From Legionellaceae bacterium (lineage in GTDB: Bacteria > Pseudomonadota > Gammaproteobacteria > Legionellales > Legionellaceae), in assembly GCA_029212465.1 (NCBI GenBank), contig JARGNV010000008.1, positions 1 through 64,000 on the forward strand: 64,000 bases of DNA. Direction: 5' to 3'. Position numbers and translations under genes: made by a program. The notes beneath the pieces were generated by a model, which saw only the letters and a program-made list of their open reading frames with translations, had not been told where the DNA came from and ran no database searches. Shown piece by piece: positions 1 through 9,736 of the stretch (positions are counted from its first letter, which is position 1; each line of letters starts with the position of its first letter).

Positions 1-8
1 CATTATTT

Positions 9-377
9 TTATTCCTCAAATGCTTGCTGTATCCAAGTGATGCTTGGTGGATTACCATCAAGCGCTAATACATCAAAGCGCACGCCCAGGCACCCAAGTG
101 TTGGGTGCGCCATTAAATAATAGGATGCTGTCTTCAATAACTTTTGTTGCTTTGCGCGTGTTACACTTTGAAGCGCACCGCCAAAAGTAGATGACGTGCG
201 GAGCCTCACCTCAACAAACACTAACACCCCCGTCACGCTTTGCATAATTAGGTCAATTTCACCCAAGCGGCAACGATAATTACTGGTAAGCCATTTAAGA
301 CCCTGCTTTATTAAATAACGCCGGGCATACATCTCAGCTTCCTTCCCTGAGATAGACGCTACTTTTCCTCGTTTCAC
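9..377 (-). CDS. yraN: YraN family (UPF0102) endonuclease-like protein
   Basis: This 122-residue protein has the compact restriction-endonuclease-like fold signature of the YraN family: G-x-x-A-E near residue 13, then GEIDLI around residue 40 and FVEVR around 54. These are the acidic and lysine-type catalytic positions of the PD-(D/E)xK fold. Length and motif order match the family, whose biological role is not firmly established. The start is a GTG inside the parB stop region (GTGA overlap), so it is translationally coupled as the last gene seen of the parA-parB run. The stop lies at the left edge of the window. Confidence 0.85.
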   Translation of the reverse strand: MKRGKVASISGKEAEMYARRYLIKQGLKWLTSNYRCRLGEIDLIMQSVTGVLVFVEVRLRTSSTFGGALQSVTRAKQQKLLKTASYYLMAHPTLGCLGVRFDVLALDGNPPSITWIQQAFEE

Positions 378-1279
378 ATCACGACATCCATTGCTTCTGG
401 TTTTAATAAGTTTAAAAGCGTTTTTAATTGCTCTGTATCTTTAAAATCAATCAATAATCGGCCACGTCCAGAAGCACTTGGCTTTAATCGCACACTTGCT
501 CCTAAATGCGCCGAGACTTCTTTCAATAAGTCATGAAAGCCTGCGGGCACTTCTGTCTGTGAACGCGTACTTTTTTCAACCGACTCCGCCATTTTAAGAC
601 GCGCAACGAGTGCCTCTACTTCGCGCACCGATAAATCTTGGCTTGCTATTAAGTGTGCTACCCGTACTTGTTCTTCTGCATCCAGTTTTAACAGACAACG
701 TGCATGCCCCATATCTAACTTTCCTGATTCAAGCAATGTCATTACAGGAGGGGCAAGTTGCAAAAGACGTAAGCAATTACTCACAGCCGTTCTAGATTTT
801 GACAGCACATGCGCAATTTCTTGGTGGGTCAATGCAAACTCTTGATTGAGACGATGCATGGCTCGCGCCTCATCCATGACATTCAATGCTTCACGCTGCA
901 AGTTTTCAATTAAAGCCAGTGCCATTGCAGTCTCATCATTGACATCACGCACAACAACTGGCACTTCTGTCAATCCTGCCATTTTTGAGGCACGAAACCG
1001 TCGCTCCCCTGCAATAATTTCATACTGTTCTGATGCTTTTAGTTGGCGCACAACAATAGGTTGTAGTACACCTTGTTGTTCAATTGACGCCGCAAGCGCT
1101 TGTAAAGCCGTCTCATCCATCTCTGTACGTGGTTGATACATACCAGGTTGTAGCCCTTCAATTGGCAACATCTTTAACGCCTGCCCCTCTTCAGGCTTTG
1201 CGGTTGCATTCAAATGCTCGTCAGCAGGTTTTAATAGGGCTGAAAGGTTACGTCCAAGTCCTGCGCGCTTTGCACTCAT
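374..1279 (-). CDS. parB: Chromosome partitioning protein ParB (Spo0J-type CTPase)
   Basis: A 301-residue ParB. The N-terminal CTP-binding domain shows QPRTEMD near residue 50, GVLQPIVVR near 70 and the arginine-rich GERRFRAS box near 90. A helix-turn-helix follows (HQEIAHVLSKSRTAVSN, about 150-168) that would read parS sites, then a C-terminal dimerisation domain. ParB loads at parS near the origin and works with the ParA ATPase upstream, with which it overlaps by four bases (ATGA). I saw no perfect 16-bp parS palindrome in the window, but that was not an exhaustive search. Confidence 0.96.
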   Translation of the reverse strand: MSAKRAGLGRNLSALLKPADEHLNATAKPEEGQALKMLPIEGLQPGMYQPRTEMDETALQALAASIEQQGVLQPIVVRQLKASEQYEIIAGERRFRASKMAGLTEVPVVVRDVNDETAMALALIENLQREALNVMDEARAMHRLNQEFALTHQEIAHVLSKSRTAVSNCLRLLQLAPPVMTLLESGKLDMGHARCLLKLDAEEQVRVAHLIASQDLSVREVEALVARLKMAESVEKSTRSQTEVPAGFHDLLKEVSAHLGASVRLKPSASGRGRLLIDFKDTEQLKTLLNLLKPEAMDVVM

Positions 1280-2067
1280 ACAACGGCCTCCTCTTTTGCG
1301 GTACTTTCTTCCATACGCCCCATCAATTCCGCAGCAAGCACTTTATAAGCAAGTGCACCAGTTGAAGTGTTATCATATTGTAGCGCTGGCATCCCATGGC
1401 TTGGCGCTTCAGCAAGTCGTACATTTCGAGGAATCACTGTGCGGTACAACTGCGCTCCAAAGTGTGTCGCTAATTCATCAGATACATCCAGTGATAAACG
1501 GTTACGTCCATCATATAAAGTGCGTACAACACCTTCAATTGAAAGGTTCGAATTCACTGATGCCTTCACCTGCTCAATCGTTGAGAGCAAGTCGGCGAGC
1601 CCCTCAAGGGCATAATATTCGCACTGCATCGGTATTAATATTGAATTAGCAGCAACCAGGGCATTTAAAGTGAGCGTGTTTAAGCTTGGGGGACAATCCA
1701 TTAGAATATAATCATACTGATTTTGAATGGGTTTTAACGCCTGAGCAAGCACGGTTTCACGGCCAATTTTCGCCATTAAATTAACCTCAGCAACCGTTAA
1801 ATCACTGTTCCCAGGCAATACATCAAACCCCATTGGTACACGAATGCACGCAGCCTCAGCAGAACAGTCTCCCAGTAAGACTTCATTTAAAGAATATTTA
1901 AGTACATGCTTATCAACACCCGAACCCATGGTTGCATTGCCTTGCGGGTCTAAGTCAATTAATAAAACGGACTTCCCCAACTCCGCAAGCGATGCCGATA
2001 AATTCACAGCTGTTGTTGTTTTACCCACGCCTCCCTTTTGATTGGCGATGGCAATCACTTTGCCCAT
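1276..2067 (-). CDS. parA: Chromosome partitioning ATPase ParA (Soj)
   Basis: A 263-residue Walker-type cytoskeletal ATPase. The deviant Walker A box KGGVGKTTT sits at residues 11-19, followed by LLIDLDPQGNAT (about 35-46) and YILMDCPPS (about 119-127). It has no N-terminal HTH extension, so it is the short chromosomal type rather than a plasmid ParA. The ATG is preceded by a strong GAGGAGC Shine-Dalgarno. It lies 9 bp after rsmG and overlaps parB, so the two partition genes are likely co-transcribed with mnmG-rsmG. Confidence 0.97.
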   Translation of the reverse strand: MGKVIAIANQKGGVGKTTTAVNLSASLAELGKSVLLIDLDPQGNATMGSGVDKHVLKYSLNEVLLGDCSAEAACIRVPMGFDVLPGNSDLTVAEVNLMAKIGRETVLAQALKPIQNQYDYILMDCPPSLNTLTLNALVAANSILIPMQCEYYALEGLADLLSTIEQVKASVNSNLSIEGVVRTLYDGRNRLSLDVSDELATHFGAQLYRTVIPRNVRLAEAPSHGMPALQYDNTSTGALAYKVLAAELMGRMEESTAKEEAVV

Positions 2068-2076
2068 GCGTGCTCC

Positions 2077-2697
2077 TCAAGATGATGATTCAATCAAAAT
2101 ACAACACCGTGCACCTGAAACACCTGGTACGGTATATGTTTTTGTTTGATAAGATTGTTTTAGTTCTTTTAGTTCATTGTCCGGTATAAGACCTTTCATA
2201 GCCACCCACAATCCCTGTGTATCAATCAAATGATGTGTATTTTCAATCATCAAATCCATTGCACTAAATGCTCGACTGACTACTGTATCAAAACAACGCG
2301 GAGGGTGATAGCATTCTACACGTGATTCAACCACATCCACATGCGATAGCGCCAAGCTACGAACCACTTCTCGCAAAAAGCGTGTTTTCTTTCCATTACT
2401 GTCAAGCAAGGTAATGTTGACATCCGGGCGCGCAAGTGCAAGTGGTATTCCCGGCAAGCCCGGGCCCGTCCCTACATCCAGCCAGTACGTCCCTCGCATC
2501 CAAGGTAAAACCGCAAGACTATCTAAGATATGCTTCGAGACCATCTCATTGATGTCTCGAACAGCTGTTAAGTTATAGGCACGATTCCATTGCTTCAAAA
2601 GTGCTAAATAGCTTAAAAAGGGCGCTGTATCAAGCGATACGCCAAGTGTCTCAAACCCATCTTTTAACTGTGCCTCAATGGCATTTAAGTCATTCAT
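2077..2697 (-). CDS. rsmG: 16S rRNA (guanine-N7) methyltransferase RsmG
   Basis: A 206-residue SAM-dependent methyltransferase that modifies the G527-equivalent of 16S rRNA. The SAM-binding motif [14 protein letters not shown] is at about residues 74-87, followed by [14 protein letters not shown] and the SRAFS motif near 150. Length is typical. The ATG overlaps the mnmG stop (ATGA), the arrangement long known as gidA-gidB. Loss of RsmG function in other bacteria gives low-level streptomycin resistance; nothing here suggests a defect. Confidence 0.95.
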   Translation of the reverse strand: MNDLNAIEAQLKDGFETLGVSLDTAPFLSYLALLKQWNRAYNLTAVRDINEMVSKHILDSLAVLPWMRGTYWLDVGTGPGLPGIPLALARPDVNITLLDSNGKKTRFLREVVRSLALSHVDVVESRVECYHPPRCFDTVVSRAFSAMDLMIENTHHLIDTQGLWVAMKGLIPDNELKELKQSYQTKTYTVPGVSGARCCILIESSS

Positions 2698-4571
2698 GCG
2701 AGCATACGCTGCTTTTTAAGGTGCACAAGCAATAAAGATAATGCTGCAGGCGTCACACCTGAAATACGCCCTGCTTGCGCAATAGAAACCGGCTTCACTT
2801 GTTGCAATTTTTGCACGACTTCCGATGATAAACCAGAAATTTTTTCGTAGGCAAAGTTATCCGGAATTCGAGTCTTTTCATGCTTTTTCAAGCGTTCAAT
2901 ATCAGCGGTTTGACGCTCAATGTATCCTGCATACTTGTTTTGTATTTCAACTTGCTCTGAAACAGCACCTGACACTTTTGGCATATTCAAGTCAGCAACT
3001 GCTTCAAGATGTGCATATCTGACCTCTGGGCGCTTTAAGAAATCGGATGCACGACAATCTTGTAACAATGGCCCTTTCAAATGCGCTTTAAATGCCGCTT
3101 CATGTTTTGCTGCACGAATCCATGTCTGGTGTAAATACGTGTGCGTTGCAAGAATGGCCTCTTTTTTCTCAGAAAATGCCTGCCACCGCGCCTCTCCAAC
3201 AAGTCCTAAACGTCGTCCAGTCTCTGTTAAGCGTAAGTCTGCATTGTCCTCACGCAGCAATAAGCGATATTCAGCACGTGAGGTAAACATGCGATAAGGC
3301 TCTTGTGTTCCGGATGTAATCAAGTCATCAACCAGTACACCCAAATAAGCTTCATCTCGCCTTGGCACCCATAATGCTTCGTCTTTCGTCAAGCGCGCTG
3401 CATTAAGCCCTGCAAGTAGCCCCTGTGCAGCGGCTTCCTCATAACCAGTTGTTCCATTAATCTGCCCTGCAAAAAAGAGGTTTTGAATGCCTTTTGTTTG
3501 CAAGTAAGGCGTTAAGCCCCGTGGGTCAAAGTAATCGTACTCAATCGCATATCCTGGTCGGGTGATTCGTGCGTTTTCAAATCCAACAATGGTGCGAATA
3601 AATGCATTTTGCACTTCAAAGGACAGGCTGGTTGAAATACCATTCGGATAAATTTCCAGCGTGCGAAGCCCTTCTGGCTCAACAAAAATTTGATGCGATA
3701 ATTTATCTGCAAATCGCACAATTTTATCTTCAATAGATGGGCAGTAACGTGGTCCAACACCATCAATTACCCCACCGTACATTGGCGACTCACTCAAATT
3801 ATTGCGAATAATGTCATGCGTTGCTTCTGTCGTTTGCGTAATATAGCAAAGCCGTTGCTCTGGATGTGATGCATCGGTTCTCATATAAGAAAACACTGGA
3901 CGCGGCGAGTCTCCCGGTTGTGGCGTCATTTTATCGTAATTAAGCGTTCGACCATCAAGCCTTGGCGGCGTCCCTGTTTTTAATCGACCCACTGGAAAAT
4001 TAAGCTCGCGAAGCCTTGCTGCAAGCGCGATTGCAGGTGGGTCACCAGCACGCCCCCCTTGAGACTGCTTCATTCCCACATGAATTTTACCCCCTAAAAA
4101 CGTACCAACCGTCAGCACCACAGCGCGCGCAGAAAAGTGAAGACCCATTTGCGTCACAACGCCGGTCACGCGCTCGCCTTCAACCAATACGTCATCAACC
4201 GCCTGTTGAAACAAAGTAAGGTTAGGTTGGGTTTCAAGTCGCTTTCGAATGGCGTCGCGATAAAGCACTCTATCTGTTTGAGCGCGTGTTGCCCGCACAG
4301 CAGGCCCCTTAGAAGCATTGAGCGTTCTAAACTGAATCCCTGCTTCATCAGCTGCTTCAGCCATTACCCCACCGAGCGCATCAATTTCTTTCACCAGATG
4401 ACCTTTCCCAATCCCACCAATTGCTGGGTTACACGACATCTGTCCTAATAAATCAAGATTATGTGTCAGTAAAAGCGTTTTGGCGCCCAACCGCGCGGAC
4501 GCAAGGGCCGCTTCAGTCCCCGCATGACCACCCCCAACAATAATTACATCAAACTGTTCTGTCACGACCAT
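2694..4571 (-). CDS. mnmG: tRNA uridine 5-carboxymethylaminomethyl modification enzyme MnmG
   Basis: A 625-residue FAD-binding enzyme that, with MnmE, installs cmnm5U at wobble U34 of certain tRNAs. The FAD dinucleotide motif [11 protein letters not shown] is at residues 12-22, with [18 protein letters not shown] near 46-63 and the [10 protein letters not shown] signature near 195. The C-terminal helical MnmE/tRNA-binding domain is complete. The ATG at 4571 has an AGG 7 nt upstream. A TATAAT -10 element lies just upstream, making mnmG the likely first gene of the mnmG-rsmG-parA-parB-yraN transcript. Confidence 0.97.
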   Translation of the reverse strand: MVVTEQFDVIIVGGGHAGTEAALASARLGAKTLLLTHNLDLLGQMSCNPAIGGIGKGHLVKEIDALGGVMAEAADEAGIQFRTLNASKGPAVRATRAQTDRVLYRDAIRKRLETQPNLTLFQQAVDDVLVEGERVTGVVTQMGLHFSARAVVLTVGTFLGGKIHVGMKQSQGGRAGDPPAIALAARLRELNFPVGRLKTGTPPRLDGRTLNYDKMTPQPGDSPRPVFSYMRTDASHPEQRLCYITQTTEATHDIIRNNLSESPMYGGVIDGVGPRYCPSIEDKIVRFADKLSHQIFVEPEGLRTLEIYPNGISTSLSFEVQNAFIRTIVGFENARITRPGYAIEYDYFDPRGLTPYLQTKGIQNLFFAGQINGTTGYEEAAAQGLLAGLNAARLTKDEALWVPRRDEAYLGVLVDDLITSGTQEPYRMFTSRAEYRLLLREDNADLRLTETGRRLGLVGEARWQAFSEKKEAILATHTYLHQTWIRAAKHEAAFKAHLKGPLLQDCRASDFLKRPEVRYAHLEAVADLNMPKVSGAVSEQVEIQNKYAGYIERQTADIERLKKHEKTRIPDNFAYEKISGLSSEVVQKLQQVKPVSIAQAGRISGVTPAALSLLLVHLKKQRMLA

Positions 4572-4608
4572 TGCTCAACCTAAATGATATGTTCTTTCAT
4601 GGAAGCAT

Positions 4609-4614
4609 ATTATA
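4609..4614 (-). promoter_or_regulatory. Probable -10 element for mnmG operon
   Basis: Read on the minus strand this is a perfect TATAAT, about 38 bp before the mnmG ATG, in the 48-bp gap after the gene at 4620-6620. No convincing -35 hexamer is visible at 16-18 bp spacing; it would fall inside the upstream gene's 3' end. The overlapping plus-strand sequence TTATACACA also fits the degenerate DnaA-box consensus. Confidence 0.5.
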
Positions 4615-4619
4615 CACAT

Positions 4620-6620
4620 TTATGATACTTCAGGCGAAGGTTCCCCAGGAAGCACTTGATTAGAAAAACCAGATTGTGGTTTTGGTAAGAAATGTTTGCG
4701 CAATGACTCACCGCTCGCACCTTTCTCAAAGTCGGCACAAAATGCTTTGTACTCTGCCTCTGGAAAAGGTTCTGGCAATAGCGGGTCATGTGTTTCTTCC
4801 TTTGTGTCTTCCTCTTTTTTACTGGTAGTCGAGCCCTTAAAAAATCCTGAAAATTTTGTCAGCATCGTCAATGGAATGCTTTCGTCTCGCACATCTTCTG
4901 GTGCCAATTCTGCAACATAACACTTAGCCGCCAAAATAAGTACACACCCTATTGCAAAAGCAGCACTCCCAACCATTAAAGGCATGAATACAAATGATGC
5001 CAAAAATAAAGTTGGGATTAACATATCCGTGATAATACGGCAAACCATATCCGCGCGCTGGTACTGCACCAACTGCTTCTGGTATTCGGTATTTGCCATG
5101 GTACGTCGAATATCTAAGAAAATCATTCGTTTTAAATGATCAGCCTCTCCTGCTTCACCAAAGCATCGCAAATAATCTTTATAGTCTTGCCGAAGATCAT
5201 CCGAGTCTTCACCTGTTTTTGAAATACTCAGTCGTGAGCTCAATGCCGCATGTACAATCCCAAGCCCAAAACACAGTGCACTTCCAAGCATCGCAAACAT
5301 TAAAGCCGTCGCCGCAGGCACCGCTCCCGGCAATACAAAAAAGCAGCATAAAACAGCAAACGCTAAAATAATCGTTCCAGAATAAAAGGTATCATACCGC
5401 AACTGCTTTATTTGGTAGCTCCACTCTCTGTCTGCTTTTCGCTTATCGCGCATTAAAGCCTTCAGTCGCCACTCAGAACGCACCATTGCATCATATCGAT
5501 TTTTATCAAATGGAATACCAGCGGCTTTTGCCCGCTCTCTTGCATCATAATCACGTGCAAGTTTCAGCGTAATGGCATCAATGTCGGTTTGATACTGCTT
5601 CATGAGCGCCTCATGAGCAGTCACTACTTCAGACCACTGCCACATGGCAAGCGCCCAGTCAAACACAAATAGTGCCCCATTGAGCGCATTTCCACCCCAC
5701 CCAAGCATGCCGTCACCGGTTAAAATGAAAAAACAAACACAGTTAACAAGTCCCCATACGGCATCATTCAAAATAGAAAACTTCTTTTCGTGCCACTTTC
5801 CAAGAAAGCAGGCCTCTTTTTCTTTTTCCGATAGTTGAAGTACTTTAATTTCATTTGATACTTCAAACAAGAACGCCGTATCAATCCCCCCTCTTAAGAA
5901 ATAGAGCATCCATCCCATGGCGCCGGTCACAAATGACACACCACTTAATATGGCATCTGCTGCAAAGAACGATAAATAACGAAAAGAGTGACGTAAAATG
6001 AGGCATACATTGCTCATCATTTCAGCAGCCCACACCAAGTACAGCCGACCGTCATTGAGACTTGCCGGATAATCGACTGCCTGGGAGACTTTATCGATGG
6101 TTATTTTTTTAATCGCTTCCGCCATTTTAGGTGCAATAAATAGTAAGCCAAAATAATGCGCTGGATCATCTGGATCTGATGCAAGCTTTGCCTCTGCTGC
6201 AGCTTCCGCAGCTTTCCTATCACGATTCCGCAATTGCGCAAGCAACCCTCCAATATGCAATAAGTGCGCGCGCTTATCAGCTAAATCAGCTTGTTTATCC
6301 AGCAGTGCCAACTCACAGTCAGCCAGTGCAAGATAGAAAGCAAAAGAAAGTTCCTCTTCATAATATTTTGCGCGATTAGGATCATCTTTCAGAAAAGGGA
6401 AAAGTGCTGGCTCAATCTCGCTAATGGCGCGCTTAGAGCGCGCAACCGCATGTGGCAAATCAAGCCGATTGAATAAAACTTGCTTCGCATCAATAGGCCA
6501 GTCTTTCGGTTTGTCACTACAACTTCTCGCGCACTGAAGCACTTTCTCCTGAAGTGGTTTTTCTAACTGTTCAAATGAGAGGCCCGTGAGAATACTCGCC
6601 TCTCCAATTTTAACGGCCAT
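4620..6620 (-). CDS. Large multi-pass membrane protein of unknown function
   Basis: A 666-residue protein I do not recognise. The first 190 residues are soluble, helical and Ala/Lys/Glu rich (an AAEAAAEAKLA run near 137). Hydrophobic segments follow in pairs at about 200-245, 285-330, 412-460 and 530-570, separated by charged helical loops, giving roughly eight membrane helices. The C-terminal 90 residues are acidic and then Pro/Gly rich. The ATG has an AAGG six nt upstream. It has no signal peptide. The pattern of paired helices with long charged loops resembles the orphan at 43427-45961, although I see no clear sequence identity. A Legionella-specific inner-membrane protein or secretion substrate is possible but unproven. 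Confidence 0.8.
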   Translation of the reverse strand: MAVKIGEASILTGLSFEQLEKPLQEKVLQCARSCSDKPKDWPIDAKQVLFNRLDLPHAVARSKRAISEIEPALFPFLKDDPNRAKYYEEELSFAFYLALADCELALLDKQADLADKRAHLLHIGGLLAQLRNRDRKAAEAAAEAKLASDPDDPAHYFGLLFIAPKMAEAIKKITIDKVSQAVDYPASLNDGRLYLVWAAEMMSNVCLILRHSFRYLSFFAADAILSGVSFVTGAMGWMLYFLRGGIDTAFLFEVSNEIKVLQLSEKEKEACFLGKWHEKKFSILNDAVWGLVNCVCFFILTGDGMLGWGGNALNGALFVFDWALAMWQWSEVVTAHEALMKQYQTDIDAITLKLARDYDARERAKAAGIPFDKNRYDAMVRSEWRLKALMRDKRKADREWSYQIKQLRYDTFYSGTIILAFAVLCCFFVLPGAVPAATALMFAMLGSALCFGLGIVHAALSSRLSISKTGEDSDDLRQDYKDYLRCFGEAGEADHLKRMIFLDIRRTMANTEYQKQLVQYQRADMVCRIITDMLIPTLFLASFVFMPLMVGSAAFAIGCVLILAAKCYVAELAPEDVRDESIPLTMLTKFSGFFKGSTTSKKEEDTKEETHDPLLPEPFPEAEYKAFCADFEKGASGESLRKHFLPKPQSGFSNQVLPGEPSPEVS

Positions 6621-6710
6621 AGAATACCTTGATTATCGCACTATTTTACTCAAATTAAGCGCAAACTGTTCTTATTTTATAATGTAGCACGATCTCTAGG
6701 GTTTAACTAG

Positions 6711-6737
6711 GAAAAACAAGCATATTGCGCTTGCTTT
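6711..6737 (-). terminator. Rho-independent terminator after the ankyrin gene
   Basis: On the minus strand AAGCAAGC and GCTTGTTT form an eight-pair stem (one G-U) around a short AT-rich loop, followed by a run of T. It begins about 20 bp beyond the stop of the gene at 6756-7295 and would insulate it from the next gene. Confidence 0.65.
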
Positions 6738-6755
6738 GATCAACCGAAATACCGC

Positions 6756-7295
6756 TCAAACAAACAACTGGAAGTAACTATCTTCTTCTGAAGTGCCGCT
6801 TTGCTTCGCTACAGCTGCCATTCCTGCCGGCTGATAAACTTTGCCAGAAGTAGATTGATTATATGCATCAATCACATCAGGAAACTGCTCAAATACATTT
6901 TTTAATGCTCTCTTTGCATGCGCGCCGCTCGCCACATCAATTGCGCCTAGAAAGTCCTGGTTACTTAAACCAAGTGCCTCTCGGTAAAATAAAAGATGAT
7001 GCACAATGTTATGATGTCCAAGTTTCGCAGCCCAACAAGGCACATTCTTGGGCGTCTGATAATCATGCACCGAGAGCTCATTCGCAATCAGTAGCTGTCT
7101 TACCGAGCTCAGCGGATAACGCCATGCACTGCTCTCTTCCTCAATTTCCACATTCGCTCCTTCCTTGATGGCAGCCTTCAATGCAGGTAAATCATCATTT
7201 TTTACTGCTTCTAAAATTGGATGTAATGGCTCACTTTCAAGATATAAAAAACATTGTTCTGAATGGCGCGTAATCTCAGTGTATAATTGCGGCAT
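6756..7295 (-). CDS. Small ankyrin-repeat protein
   Basis: A 179-residue cytoplasmic protein. The segment around residues 27-48 (HPILEAVKNDDLPALKAAIK, then EGANVEIEE) is a good ankyrin repeat. A second degenerate one (WAAKLGHHNIVHHLLFYRE) lies near 87-105. The remainder has no recognised domain. The ATG at 7295 is chosen over an upstream TTG because AGAGGGG lies directly before it. Ankyrin proteins are common in Legionella, both as Dot/Icm effectors and as housekeeping proteins; nothing here decides between these. Confidence 0.75.
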   Translation of the reverse strand: MPQLYTEITRHSEQCFLYLESEPLHPILEAVKNDDLPALKAAIKEGANVEIEEESSAWRYPLSSVRQLLIANELSVHDYQTPKNVPCWAAKLGHHNIVHHLLFYREALGLSNQDFLGAIDVASGAHAKRALKNVFEQFPDVIDAYNQSTSGKVYQPAGMAAVAKQSGTSEEDSYFQLFV

Positions 7296-7368
7296 AACCC
7301 CTCTCAAAATATGACATATATTAAGGCAAAGCGCGGATTATACGGACTTTGAGGGTTGGGCTCAACCA

Positions 7369-7962
7369 CTACTTTGATAAACTTCTTTCAGTTTGGCTCG
7401 TTTTTTCCCAGCTTTTAAATAACGTAGTTTCTATACCAAACAAATCTAGAACACGCCCAACGGTTTCATCTACCATCTCAGCAATAGTTGCGGGACGATG
7501 ATAAAAGGCCGGTAAGGCCGGATAAATAATGCCTCCCATTTCTGTAACCTGCGTCATGTTTCTTAAGTGCCCTAGGTGCAATGGTGTTTCTCGTGGCAGT
7601 AAAACCAGGCGTCTGCGCTCCTTTAACACGACATCTGCAGCCCGTGGAAGCAGTTCATTCGATATACCATGTGCAATCTCGCCCAGTGTATTCATTGAGC
7701 AAGGTGCGACCACCATCCCCATGGTTTTAAACGAACCACTTGCAATGCACGCTGCAATATCATTTGGCGAGTAGTAGACATCTGCAAGCGCTTTTAATGC
7801 ATCTAAACTTGTGTCCGTTTCATAAGCGCGCGTTAATTGGCCAGCTTTTGTCACTACAACATGTGTTTCTATAGGAAGTGATTTTAACACTTCTAACAGA
7901 CGAATTCCGTAAACAGTGCCAGATGCACCTGTGATACCAACAATCAACCGAGACAGTGACAT
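7369..7962 (-). CDS. ubiX: Flavin prenyltransferase UbiX
   Basis: A 197-residue enzyme that attaches dimethylallyl to FMN to make prenylated FMN, the cofactor of the UbiD decarboxylase of ubiquinone synthesis. The N-terminal GITGASGTVYG (about 9-19), the APCSMNTLGEIAHG stretch (about 87-100), LLPRETPLH and HLRNMTQVTEMGGII are family signatures. It is divergent from metG across a gap of about 115 bp. No ubiD is in the window. Confidence 0.93.
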   Translation of the reverse strand: MSLSRLIVGITGASGTVYGIRLLEVLKSLPIETHVVVTKAGQLTRAYETDTSLDALKALADVYYSPNDIAACIASGSFKTMGMVVAPCSMNTLGEIAHGISNELLPRAADVVLKERRRLVLLPRETPLHLGHLRNMTQVTEMGGIIYPALPAFYHRPATIAEMVDETVGRVLDLFGIETTLFKSWEKTSQTERSLSK

Positions 7963-8077
7963 GCAAAAATAACCTCATGGTGTTTATTTTGAAAGCTATT
8001 ATCGCACCAAATGAAGCAATTCGCATTAAAATCAGATACAATTCGGCCTCAACTCATTGCCTAACTCAGCTAACCCC

Positions 8078-9736
8078 ATGACAACACCACGTCGAATACT
8101 TGTAACCAGTGCGCTTCCTTATGCCAATGGCCAGTTACACCTTGGCCACCTGCTTGAGCATATCCAAACGAATATCTGGGTTAATACACAAAAAATGCTG
8201 GGCCATACTTGCATCAGCATCTGCGGCGTGGATGCACACGGTACCCCTATCATGCTCAAAGCAGAACAACTCGGCATAACGCCTGAAGCATTAACCGCCA
8301 AGATGAAGGCAAGTCATGAAGCAGACTTTCATGCTTTCGGTATTTATTACGATAATTATCACACGACTCATTCAGAGGAAAATAAAGCACTTGCCGAGGA
8401 AACCTACAACCGCCTCAATGCCAATGGCGATATTATTAAAAAAACCATTCACCAAGCTTTTGACCCGGTCAAAAACATGTTTTTACCCGATCGCTATATT
8501 AAGGGAGAATGCCCACGCTGTGGGGCCGCCGACCAATACGGCGATAACTGCGAGGTATGTGGGGCCACCTATATGCCAACCGAGCTCAAAAACCCGCGCT
8601 CCGTACTCTCTAACACGACCCCCATTGAAAAAGAGTCCGAGCATTACTTTTTTGACTTGCCTAAATACGAAGCCTTTCTTAAAGATTGGACACAAAGTGG
8701 TGCCTTACAAACAGAAACAGCAAATAAGCTCAACGAATGGTTTGAAGCAGGCTTAAAAGCTTGGGATATTTCACGAGATGCACCTTACTTTGGTTTTAAC
8801 ATCCCAGGCACAACCGATAAATATTTTTACGTTTGGCTCGATGCACCTATTGGATATATGGCAAGCTTTAAAAAATATTGTACTGAACACAATCTCGACT
8901 TTGATACCTTTTGGGATGCAGATGCGCCATCTGAGCTGTATCATTTCATTGGCAAAGACATCATGTACTTTCATACACTCTTTTGGCCGGCTATGCTCAA
9001 AGGCTGCAATCGGAAATTACCAAATGCCGTATTCACGCATGGTTTTTTAACCATTAATGGCGAGAAAATGTCTAAATCGCGTGGCACCTTCATTGAAGCC
9101 TCACGCTATTTGGAACACTTAAATCCTGAGTATTTGCGTTACTTTTTTGCAGCGAAGCTCACACCACGTGTTGATGATTTAGATTTAAACCTCGATGAGT
9201 TCATGAACCGTATTAATGCGGACTTGGTCGGTAAAATTGTTAATATTGCCAGCCGATGTGCAGGCTTTATTCATAAACGCTTTAACGGCCAACTTGCAGA
9301 AACACTGGATAATTCCGAGCTATTTCAAACCGTTTTAGATGCGCGGGAGAGCATCCTTGAGGCTTACCTCGACAGGGACTATGCACGTGCAATTCGACAA
9401 ATTCTTGAAGCAGCAGCCCACGTGAATCAATATATTGATGCCGAAAAACCGTGGGTTTTAGCGAAAGACCCAGAACAACTTCCACGCGTGCAAGCCATTT
9501 GTAGCTTAGGAATCAACTTGTTCCGACTGCTCATCACTTACTTGAAACCTGTTTTGCCACAAATGGCCGAAGACTCAGAGCAATTTTTGAACTGTGAACC
9601 CCTCACGTGGCTTAATATCGATACGCCTTTACTAAGCCATACGATTAATGCCTTTAAGCCATTGATGACGCGTGTTGAACAAACTGCACTCGATGCCTTA
9701 ATTGCCCCAAAAGCAACTGATACCGCACATGTCTAA
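8078..9736 (+). CDS. metG: Methionyl-tRNA synthetase, short form without C-terminal tRNA-binding domain
   Basis: A 552-residue class I synthetase. The HIGH-type motif is HLGH near residue 22 ([12 protein letters not shown]), and the KMSKS loop is KMSKSRG near 330. Four cysteines at about 145-161 (CPRC and CEVC) form the zinc knuckle typical of the E. coli-type enzyme. The protein stops shortly after the anticodon-binding domain. The C-terminal EMAP/Trbp111-like dimerisation domain of E. coli MetG (about 676 residues) is absent. The ATG at 8078 is chosen by alignment to the family N-terminus over a TTG 21 bp upstream. It overlaps the next gene by 8 bp. Confidence 0.95.
   Translation: MTTPRRILVTSALPYANGQLHLGHLLEHIQTNIWVNTQKMLGHTCISICGVDAHGTPIMLKAEQLGITPEALTAKMKASHEADFHAFGIYYDNYHTTHSEENKALAEETYNRLNANGDIIKKTIHQAFDPVKNMFLPDRYIKGECPRCGAADQYGDNCEVCGATYMPTELKNPRSVLSNTTPIEKESEHYFFDLPKYEAFLKDWTQSGALQTETANKLNEWFEAGLKAWDISRDAPYFGFNIPGTTDKYFYVWLDAPIGYMASFKKYCTEHNLDFDTFWDADAPSELYHFIGKDIMYFHTLFWPAMLKGCNRKLPNAVFTHGFLTINGEKMSKSRGTFIEASRYLEHLNPEYLRYFFAAKLTPRVDDLDLNLDEFMNRINADLVGKIVNIASRCAGFIHKRFNGQLAETLDNSELFQTVLDARESILEAYLDRDYARAIRQILEAAAHVNQYIDAEKPWVLAKDPEQLPRVQAICSLGINLFRLLITYLKPVLPQMAEDSEQFLNCEPLTWLNIDTPLLSHTINAFKPLMTRVEQTALDALIAPKATDTAHV

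Noticed and set aside
3512-3766. Open frames within mnmG and other housekeeping genes on either strand
   Set aside because: They lie wholly inside well-identified genes, lack ribosome sites and have no domain content.
4610-4618. DnaA-box-like TTATACACA upstream of mnmG, suggesting oriC
   Set aside because: Only one box in a 48-bp gap, overlapping a -10 element; no cluster of boxes or AT-rich unwinding region is present.
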